This document shows positions 1 to 5,582 of a stretch of DNA of 37,330 nt, in pieces (the stretch's first letter is position 1; each line of letters begins with the position of its first letter). The position numbers and the translations under genes were made by a program. The notes beneath the pieces are model-generated. The model did not search any database. It had not been told where the DNA came from and saw only the letters and a program-made list of their open reading frames with translations. Origin of the DNA: an alpha proteobacterium SCGC AAA536-K22 (GTDB lineage: Bacteria > Pseudomonadota > Alphaproteobacteria > Puniceispirillales > Marisalimonadaceae); assembly GCA_000421325.1 (NCBI GenBank), contig ATWQ01000017.1, positions 1 to 37,330 on the forward strand, given 5' to 3'.

Positions 1-269
1 GTTTCTAGAAATGGAATTCTTTGTTTTGAAACTACGGGAACTATTTTAAGTTTTACACCTAAATCCTTAGCTATAAGTTTTGCAACATCAACATCATAAC
101 CTTCATGTTCGCCTGATTTTCCAACAGAACCAAAAGGAGCAAAAGACTCCGGAACTGCTATTTTAACTTCACCACTTTTTAATATTTCGTTTAGATCTGC
201 TGAATTAGCTGAAAAGCTTAGAAAAAATAAACTTAATAAAAAACTATATATAACTTTTTTTGAAAACAT
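1..269 (-). CDS. Amino-acid ABC transporter substrate-binding protein, N-terminal part (cut by window edge)
   Basis: This is the first ~89 codons of a periplasmic solute-binding protein of the SBP_bac_3 family; the gene runs off the left edge. It starts at ATG 269 after a good AAAGGA ribosome site. Residues 1 to about 23 form a signal peptide: MFSKK, a hydrophobic stretch, then SFSANSA before ADLNEI. The mature start contains VKIAVPESFAPFG and the EGYDVDVAKLIAKDLGV segment typical of polar amino-acid binding proteins. It lies 19 bases after the second permease in the same direction, so it completes the periplasmic and membrane parts of one importer. An ATPase gene is not in the window and may follow further left. 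The exact amino acid cannot be told from this fragment. Confidence 0.88.
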   Translation of the reverse strand, partial: MFSKKVIYSFLLSLFFLSFSANSADLNEILKSGEVKIAVPESFAPFGSVGKSGEHEGYDVDVAKLIAKDLGVKLKIVPVVSKQRIPFLE

Positions 270-288
270 TTTTTTTCCTTTCAATGAA

Positions 289-972
289 TTAATTTTCAAT
301 AATGTATTTTTTTTCTAAATATTTGGCGTAAATAGCTAGGGGGTAACATAGACAGAAATACAAAACTGCCATTATAGGAAATATGATGAATGGTTCAGAC
401 CCAATTACGGGAGAATTAGCCCACCTTTTTCCTAATAACATTAAATCTTGGAAACCAATTATATAAGCTAGAGAAGTTCCCTTTATAATTTGAATAAGAA
501 AACTCACTGTCGGAGCAATACTATACCTATAAACTTGAGGTATAATAATAAGACGTAAAGTCTGAACAAAATTTAAATTTAAAGCTCTCCCACCTTCCCA
601 TTGACCGTTGGGAATTGCTTGAATAGCGCCTCTCCAAACTTCTGACAAATAGGCCGAAGTGAATAATATTAGAGAGATACTAGCTGCGTACCAAGGGTCA
701 AAGTCTTTACCAATAAATTTTGGAATACCTAGTCCAATAATGAATAATAGCATCAAAAGAGGAAGTGATTGAAATAACCAAGTATAAGCAAAGCTAATGT
801 AATTAAATACTTTTGATGGATATATTCTTAAAAAAGTTATTAATAATGCTACTAATCCACCGCCAATAAAAGCGATTAATGATAAATATATTGTAAATCT
901 AGTTGCTAATATCAGTTGAAAAATGATTATACCTAATGGCTTATCAAAAATGTTTAATAATAATTCTTGCAA
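289..972 (-). CDS. Amino-acid ABC transporter permease (HisM/GltK type)
   Basis: A 227-residue integral membrane protein of the polar amino-acid permease family (binding-protein-dependent transport inner-membrane component). Several hydrophobic helices are visible. The cytoplasmic loop at about 110-165 carries the family pattern SEVWRGAIQAIPNGQWEGGRALNL followed by LRLIIIPQ, which couples to the ATPase. The upstream permease ends ATG-TAG and this gene begins with the next codon, TTG, so translation is probably coupled. There is no in-frame ATG near the N-terminus, and GAGA a few bases upstream can serve as ribosome site. It pairs with the permease at 973-1659 as a heterodimer in the inner membrane. 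Substrate specificity is not determinable from sequence alone. Confidence 0.88.
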   Translation of the reverse strand: MQELLLNIFDKPLGIIIFQLILATRFTIYLSLIAFIGGGLVALLITFLRIYPSKVFNYISFAYTWLFQSLPLLMLLFIIGLGIPKFIGKDFDPWYAASISLILFTSAYLSEVWRGAIQAIPNGQWEGGRALNLNFVQTLRLIIIPQVYRYSIAPTVSFLIQIIKGTSLAYIIGFQDLMLLGKRWANSPVIGSEPFIIFPIMAVLYFCLCYPLAIYAKYLEKKYIIEN

Positions 973-1659
973 CTACATTCTCTTTTTTAATGTTTTATTA
1001 AAAATAATTTCTAATGAAGATTTAAATAATAAAGACAGAGCTACATATAAAAACGATAAGATTATAAAAATTTCAAATGTTCTAAATGTTCTACTATCTA
1101 TGTATAAGCCAGCATGAGTAAGATCATTAACACCTATTTCAGAAATAATACCGGTGGTTAAAAATATAAAAATGAATTGGCTAGATAATGAAGGAAACAT
1201 CTTAATAAGAGTGTGTGGAAGAACAATTTTTCTAAAAATTGTCATTTTATTTAAATTTAAAGAGTTAGCTGCTTCAAGCTGATCTTTTGGGGTTGAGTTA
1301 TACCCTGATCTTAAAATTTCGCCAAAATATCCCGTAAAATTTATAGTTAAAGCCAATAGTGCATGAGCCCAAAATGGCCATACATATTCAAACAAAAGAG
1401 GTAACCCAAAAGTTACAAAAAACAATTGAACTATTAACGGAGTGTTTCTAATGAAATCAATCCAACAAATAGAAAAATAATTACAAGGGATAACTTTCCA
1501 ATATATTGAAGCAGCTAAAAAAAAGGCTATTATAAAACCTAATAAACCAGAAACGACTGTTAAACTCGAACTTATTAAAATTCCTTCAAAAAGTAAGTTT
1601 AAATATTCAGATGATCTATAAATTTCAAAAAAACGAAAATCTATCAAAATAAACCCCAA
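973..1659 (-). CDS. Amino-acid ABC transporter permease (HisQ/GltJ type)
   Basis: A 228-residue inner-membrane permease, the first gene of the visible transporter operon. It has about five hydrophobic helices and the coupling loop GEILRSGYNSTPKDQLEAANSLNLN followed by FRKIVLPHTL (about residues 130-160), typical of polar amino-acid uptake systems. The start chosen is TTG at 1659, preceded by AAGG at a spacing of about eight bases; the next possible start is another TTG four codons later, and no ATG lies at the N-terminus. The stop directly abuts the start of the second permease. The two permeases plus the binding protein at 269 form one importer operon read leftwards. Promoter elements upstream are not clear. 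Confidence 0.87.
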   Translation of the reverse strand: MGFILIDFRFFEIYRSSEYLNLLFEGILISSSLTVVSGLLGFIIAFFLAASIYWKVIPCNYFSICWIDFIRNTPLIVQLFFVTFGLPLLFEYVWPFWAHALLALTINFTGYFGEILRSGYNSTPKDQLEAANSLNLNKMTIFRKIVLPHTLIKMFPSLSSQFIFIFLTTGIISEIGVNDLTHAGLYIDSRTFRTFEIFIILSFLYVALSLLFKSSLEIIFNKTLKKRM

Positions 1660-1863
1660 ATTGACTACCTTATCCTTACAGAAGATACGTATTTGAAATG
1701 GTTGTAAGATCTTGTGTATTTTTAAAAAATTGCTCCTAAATAGTGCATTAAAAAAACAAAAATCATCTTTTGTTTAATTTATAAGCAATAATATTTTTTC
1801 TTTTTAAATAATTTATGTGTAAAGTAGGTACAAACTATGTACCCTAGAGATTTTAACAAGCCC

Positions 1864-1955
1864 CTTACAAGATACTTTTATAATTTTTGGAAGTGGTTTT
1901 GACATATTTTTACTGTTTATAATCAGTGTATATTCCGACCATTCTCTAACAAGGT
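1864..1955. repeat. 92-bp imperfect direct repeat, left copy
   Basis: Aligned without gaps to 8933-9024, I count about 13 differences in 92 positions (roughly 86 percent identity). The best conserved stretches are the start CTTACAAGA and the cores ACTGTTTATAATCAG and GTATATTCCGACCAT. Weaker similarity extends about 25 bases further left (CCCT, an ATTTT/AATCT stretch, ACAAG). On the minus strand both copies can be read as the peptide core WSEYTLIINSK, with some of the differences synonymous, so they may derive from a short coding remnant. Confidence 0.8.
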
Positions 1956-2029
1956 AATTATAATTCAATAATTTGAATAACTTACAAGCTAAGCGCTTGA
2001 TATTTATTAAATATTTTGGTTGTTAAGTA

Positions 2030-2084
2030 TGGTGGGACCAACTGGGATTGAACCTGTAGTTTTGCTCTGTAACCCATTGAAATC
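2030..2084 (-). pseudogene. Degraded tRNA-like 3' part
   Basis: On the minus strand this reads as a T-arm and acceptor end: ACAGG, loop TTCAATC, CCAGT, then TGGTCCC and ACCA. The T-stem has one A-A mismatch and no matching 5' acceptor half (GGGACCA) is found upstream. Just before it, TCAATGGGTTACAG matches 13 of 14 bases of the anticodon-stem and variable region of tRNA-Lys at 9103-9178, followed by about 13 inserted bases. I read it as a decayed copy or attachment remnant of a tRNA gene rather than a working tRNA. A structure search would decide. Confidence 0.4.
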
Positions 2085-2193
2085 ATTCGGTTTATTTTTC
2101 TACTAGACAGCGCTAGCCACCTTTTGTGTATTTTTTACTGTCAAGATGATAATTTGGTTTTACTAGACAGGTCAATTATTTTACTAGGCACTT

Positions 2194-3045
2194 TTATTTG
2201 CATTTTAATGATTTTAGTTCAGGGTATCTATCAAACAATATATCAGCAGGCCTTTCGCCTGATCGAAGTGGGTCAATAAGCATAACTTGGCTTGGCATTA
2301 TATTAGTTATGTTGCAATCTGTTCCAAAGAGTTGGAAATAATTGATAATATTCGAGTACCAAGTCATCTCGGCCTCCTTCGGAGATGTAACTTCAAATGC
2401 TATGCGCTCCCTACCAAAGTATTCTATAACTTCACTCAGTACATCTTTTGCTAATTCAGCTTGGAGTTCAATTTCTTCATGATCAATTAGTACTGTGAAT
2501 GCACCATGTTCTAAAAAAGGTTCTGCAGAGCTAATAATTTGTTTGGCGTTGGATGCTTTGGCTTTTTCTACCTTTCTCCAACCGCTTTCAGGATGATGTT
2601 CATATATCAAACTCATTCCACAATCGATGGCGCGTTGTCGCCAGGCTTTTAATTGCGAGCCAGGAACGTCATCAAACGTATTCATGAACTCCATTACTGA
2701 GAAGCCTATATTAGCCGCAGCCTCTATAGCTTCATCAACAACACTTTTTCTATAAGCCCTTAAGAAAAAACCATGATCTAAATAGGGTTGAATTGAATAA
2801 CGTTTATACAGAGCAATCTTGCGTTTTAGCCAAGCCTCGGGGTGCCCAAGAATTTGGGGAGTCGTAATTTTGACATAGTCAATTCTCTCTCCCGCTACTT
2901 CAAGAAAGTCCTCCAGTTCAATCAAGCCCATCCGTTCATGATACCATGGCGCTTCATCAAAACCGACGTCTTTGATCCAAATTTGGTTTTTTGATCTAGG
3001 TTTGGGCTCAGTATGACTTAGATCGAATAGTTTTCTGATAGACAT
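2194..3045 (-). CDS. ComA-like (phosphosulfolactate synthase family) TIM-barrel enzyme, copy A
   Basis: A 283-residue protein that I assign to the ComA family; the founding enzyme joins sulfite to phosphoenolpyruvate, giving phosphosulfolactate. Family landmarks in order: GLIELEDFLEVAGERIDYVKI (40-60, with the barrel lysine K59), VMEFMNTFDDVP (118-128), IYEHHPESG (147-155), VLIDHEE (185-191), FEVTSP (217-222), and FGTDCNITNI...DPLRSGERP (240-266), which parallels the FGxxVNLxNI...ETLRRGLRGD end of ComA. Length (about 250-285) fits. The start ATG has only a weak AAAGAG ribosome site. A LacI-type operator inside a promoter lies 135 bases upstream. The gene is less AT-rich than its neighbours. 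Substitutions around the substrate loops mean the substrate may differ from sulfite plus PEP. ComB and ComC are absent nearby. Confidence 0.75.
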   Translation of the reverse strand: MSIRKLFDLSHTEPKPRSKNQIWIKDVGFDEAPWYHERMGLIELEDFLEVAGERIDYVKITTPQILGHPEAWLKRKIALYKRYSIQPYLDHGFFLRAYRKSVVDEAIEAAANIGFSVMEFMNTFDDVPGSQLKAWRQRAIDCGMSLIYEHHPESGWRKVEKAKASNAKQIISSAEPFLEHGAFTVLIDHEEIELQAELAKDVLSEVIEYFGRERIAFEVTSPKEAEMTWYSNIINYFQLFGTDCNITNIMPSQVMLIDPLRSGERPADILFDRYPELKSLKCK

Positions 3046-3171
3046 GGGGCTCTTTCTTATAATTTACTGAGTGCCAAAGCCTTAAGTTAATAAATATAAA
3101 GCTTACTCGCCACCTATCATACCTAGAAATTATTCTGGTAATTTCATTAAACTTTGAGTAACACGAAACAA

Positions 3172-3200
3172 TAATTAAATGATAACGTTATCAAAATCAA
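3172..3200 (-). promoter_or_regulatory. Promoter for the ComA-like copy A gene
   Basis: Read on the minus strand: TTGATT (3200-3195) as -35, a 17-base spacer filled by the operator, and TAATTA (3177-3172) as -10-like element. It leaves a leader of about 120 bases before the ATG at 3045. The layout matches that of the transporter promoter at 4367-4395, which makes it more believable than the individual hexamers would. Confidence 0.5.
3180..3193. promoter_or_regulatory. LacI-family operator, copy 1
   Basis: A perfect 14-bp palindrome, TGATAACGTTATCA, with the central CG usual for LacI/GalR-family operators. It lies between the 3' end of the regulator gene and the start of the ComA-like gene, inside a promoter spacer, so binding would block transcription of the enzyme gene. 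The same 14 bases occur at 4378-4391. Confidence 0.85.
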
Positions 3201-3217
3201 GTTCAAATGATAGCTTA

Positions 3218-4258
3218 TTATTTTTTTTCCCTAACTGGTCCTGAAGAACCTCGTTCAATTAGTTTACAAGGCAGTATTATTTTTTTTGTTTGCCACTCAA
3301 CGGGGGCTTCGATCTTTTCTATTAATGACTTAGCAGCAAGACTTCCAATTTGTGACCGGTTTTTTTCTACCGTTGTGAGTGTTGGATAGCTTATTTCACC
3401 AGATAGAATACCATCCATACCAATGATGGAAAGTTCATCTGGAACTTTTATCCCTTTTTCATTTGCAACATGTAAGGCTGCCAAAGCAAGAATATCATTT
3501 GATGCAAAAATGGCTGTTGCGTGCGTATCCTTGCTTAAGAACTTTCTCATAGCAGTTCTGGCCTGAGAAAATGAGTCCAAAGAGCTTACACTCATATCGC
3601 ATTTTATACACAAGTCTTCCGAGAAAAACAAATTCCGGTTAGAGCAAAAATCTTTCATTATTTGCAAACGCCACGATGAATCGGCGCTCATCATGGAACC
3701 GCCCATAAATAGTGCTATATTGCGATGCCCAAATTCAAAGAGCCGTTCAAGTGCTAAAGCCATGCCGCCCTTACTATCATTTCCAATTGTGTCGTAGCCT
3801 AAGAACTCGTCAGAATTTGTAAGTAAAATAATCGGTAAACTTTCTAAAACTTTTAAATCAGCTCTGGGATGAGATGGTGATATTATAGCTCCTTCTACTC
3901 GGGATTGAATCATGTATTTAAAGTTATCTTGCTCAATTTTTGGATTCCATTCATTGTTAAGTTGAATAATGCTGTACCCATATTCCCTGATCTTGTTTTG
4001 AACTCCCTTTATTAATTCTGGAAAGAAAGGATTGGTTAAATCTGCAATAGAAATAGCTATGCTTTTTGTCTTCTGGCGTCGAAAGTTTGCGGCTAAAATA
4101 TTTCGCTCATAACCTATCTTCCTTGCGGCCGACAAAACTTTTTTTCTAGTCTTTTCTTTTACTTGAATTTCTTTTTGCCCATTTAAAACCCTAGCAACAG
4201 TGGCTTGGGATAAACTACACTCTCTGGCAACATCAACAATTGTTGCTTTACTGCTCAT
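3218..4258 (-). CDS. LacI-family transcriptional regulator
   Basis: A 346-residue one-domain-plus-HTH repressor of the LacI/GalR family. Residues 5-26 (ATIVDVARECSLSQATVARVLN) are the helix-turn-helix, followed by a hinge region (YERNILAANFRRQ) and the signature start of the periplasmic-binding-protein-like sensor (SIAISIADLTNPFFPELIKGVQ). The ligand core continues to the end (FASNDILALAALHVANEKGIKVPDELSIIGMDG). It starts at ATG 4258 with AAGGGGG about a dozen bases upstream. It stands between two copies of a perfect palindrome, one before each flanking unit, so it most likely represses the ComA-like gene and the transporter operon, and may control itself. The inducer is unknown and is presumably the imported compound or a product. 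Base composition is less AT-rich than the backbone. Confidence 0.93.
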   Translation of the reverse strand: MSSKATIVDVARECSLSQATVARVLNGQKEIQVKEKTRKKVLSAARKIGYERNILAANFRRQKTKSIAISIADLTNPFFPELIKGVQNKIREYGYSIIQLNNEWNPKIEQDNFKYMIQSRVEGAIISPSHPRADLKVLESLPIILLTNSDEFLGYDTIGNDSKGGMALALERLFEFGHRNIALFMGGSMMSADSSWRLQIMKDFCSNRNLFFSEDLCIKCDMSVSSLDSFSQARTAMRKFLSKDTHATAIFASNDILALAALHVANEKGIKVPDELSIIGMDGILSGEISYPTLTTVEKNRSQIGSLAAKSLIEKIEAPVEWQTKKIILPCKLIERGSSGPVREKK

Positions 4259-4366
4259 TTAAACGGACCCCCTTTATTAAAATTGTGAGTTGAAAAATCG
4301 TTAAAGTCAACCCAGAAGCTAAAAATATATTTAAGGCATTATAAATAAAATTATAGTAAAAAAATA

Positions 4367-4395
4367 TTGACATAAAATGATAACGTTATCATATT
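4367..4395 (+). promoter_or_regulatory. Promoter of the TTT transporter operon
   Basis: A consensus -35 TTGACA at 4367-4372, a 17-base spacer occupied by the operator, and CATATT at 4390-4395 as -10 (TATTAT at 4392-4397 is an alternative with a 19-base spacer). It drives tctC 60 bases downstream. Repressor on the spacer would exclude RNA polymerase. Confidence 0.6.
4377..4392. promoter_or_regulatory. LacI-family operator, copy 2
   Basis: A perfect 16-bp palindrome, ATGATAACGTTATCAT, sharing its inner 14 bases exactly with the site at 3180-3193. It overlaps the spacer of the tctC promoter and lies about 120 bases upstream of the divergent regulator gene, so it could serve both control of the transporter and autoregulation. 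Confidence 0.88.
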
Positions 4396-4456
4396 ATTTT
4401 TAATGTAACAAAACTAAAACTAGAATTTTAAGTAGTTATTATTAGGAGGTTAAACT

Positions 4457-5533
4457 ATGCATAAATTTTTGATACTATTTGTCGTGTCCTTTTTCTCACT
4501 AACATCAGTTGTCAGTGCGGAAGTGGATTTTTCAGGTAAAACTATTACTTGGGTTGTCCCTTTTAAAGAGGGTGGCGGCACTAGCAGATTCTCAAGGTTT
4601 ATTCAACCATTCCTGACTAAATATCTACCTGGTAATCCCACAATTAAAATTATGCATATTCCAGGTGGAGGTGCTATCAAAGGATCAAATTATTTTGAAA
4701 AAAATGCTAAACCAGATGGTACATATATTTTTGGCTGCTCAACATCAGTAATAGTTAACGTAGCCACAGGCAATCCTCTTGTTAAGTACAATTTAAGTGC
4801 TTATGAACCAGTACTTTTGTTACCTCAAAATACACATTGGTTTACTAGAAGCGATTTGATAGATGAAGCCCACGATATTAGTAAATTACAAAAGAGAAAA
4901 CTTGTTTTATATGGTTTAAAAACTCCTGCTTCCGCTGATCTGTTTCATATTTGGGTTTTTGATAAAATTGGTATCAAAGGAGCCAAGCCTATACCGGGAT
5001 TATCCTCATCAGGTGCATGGCAGGCATTCCAAAGAGGAGAGATACATCTAAATTCTCAGGGTGCAGCTAAATATATAAAAAATGTTAAGCCAGAAATAAA
5101 AGAGGGTAAAATTTTAGATATTATGACACTTGGACTTGTTGACGCAAATGGCAATATTTCAAGAAATCCATTAGCTCCAAATGCACCTACATTTCCTGAG
5201 ATGTACGAAAAAGTTAATGGTAAAAAATTGTCTGGAGATGACTTGGAAGCTTTCTATTCTATTGCGGCTGCATGGTCTCAAGCATCAAAATCAATGTTAT
5301 TACCTGAAAATACTCCAAATGAAATTGTTAAAGTGTATAGAGATGCAGCAAAAAAAATGGTAAATGATCCTGATTTTAAAGCAAAAGCAACAAAGGTATT
5401 AGGACCATATCCTTTGACTGTTGGCGAGGAAGCTGGTGCTATTATAAAAAAGGCAGCTATTTTTTCTGAAAATACAAAAAAACAGCTTAACAAGGTTTTA
5501 AAGAAACATAAATTTACTTACAGAGTTAAGTAA
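4457..5533 (+). CDS. TctC-family (Bug) substrate-binding protein of a tripartite tricarboxylate transporter
   Basis: A 358-residue periplasmic binding protein. Residues 1-21 are a signal peptide (MHKF, hydrophobic core, SVVSA before EVDF). The mature N-terminus has the TctC pattern ITWVVPFKEGGGTSRFSRFIQPFL (30-53), then PGNPTIKIMHIPGGGAIKGSNYF and KPDGTYIFG. Bug proteins bind small carboxylates and related anions; the GGGTSRFSR loop is the family's anion-coordinating region. The ATG follows an excellent AGGAGG at 4444-4449 with seven bases spacing, so high expression is expected once derepressed. It is the first gene of an operon with the permease fusion and the second ComA-like enzyme; a strong hairpin follows its stop. 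The ligand cannot be named from sequence; a ComA-type neighbour hints at a phospho- or sulfo-carboxylate or similar acid. Confidence 0.9.
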   Translation: MHKFLILFVVSFFSLTSVVSAEVDFSGKTITWVVPFKEGGGTSRFSRFIQPFLTKYLPGNPTIKIMHIPGGGAIKGSNYFEKNAKPDGTYIFGCSTSVIVNVATGNPLVKYNLSAYEPVLLLPQNTHWFTRSDLIDEAHDISKLQKRKLVLYGLKTPASADLFHIWVFDKIGIKGAKPIPGLSSSGAWQAFQRGEIHLNSQGAAKYIKNVKPEIKEGKILDIMTLGLVDANGNISRNPLAPNAPTFPEMYEKVNGKKLSGDDLEAFYSIAAAWSQASKSMLLPENTPNEIVKVYRDAAKKMVNDPDFKAKATKVLGPYPLTVGEEAGAIIKKAAIFSENTKKQLNKVLKKHKFTYRVK

Positions 5534-5542
5534 ATTTTAAAA

Positions 5543-5569
5543 ATAACTGCCGTTTTTAACGGCAGTTAT
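5543..5569 (+). terminator. Perfect 12-bp hairpin between tctC and tctA
   Basis: ATAACTGCCGTT (5543-5554) pairs with AACGGCAGTTAT (5558-5569) across a three-base loop, and a T-rich stretch ending TTTTTAT begins seven bases after it. It starts nine bases after the tctC stop and lies 13 bases before the tctA start. It probably acts as a partial terminator or as an mRNA-end stabiliser, giving more binding protein than permease. The U-run is not immediate, so full termination is unlikely. Confidence 0.7.
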
Positions 5570-5582
5570 AGAATGTTTTTAT

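Larger units (their letters stand above)
1660..2193. other. Gene-free stretch with repeat copy and tRNA-like remnant
   Basis: No credible coding sequence is seen in these 534 bases. They hold a small inverted repeat (GGTACA 1827-1832 and TGTACC 1838-1843), the left copy of the 92-bp repeat (1864-1955), a palindrome AAGCGCTT near 1990, a decayed tRNA-like sequence at about 2030-2084, and three copies of a short motif of the form TTACTAGACAG/TTACTAGGCA (about 2100-2110, 2160-2170 and 2181-2190). The last motif resembles the ACAAGACACTT repeats at the other end of the accessory block (8925-8946). The stretch therefore looks like the left edge of an inserted segment. Confidence 0.6.

Noticed and set aside
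2030-2125. A working tRNA or a two-piece tmRNA on the minus strand
   Set aside because: The T-arm and CCA end are good, but no matching 5' acceptor, D-arm or tag reading frame was found on either side.
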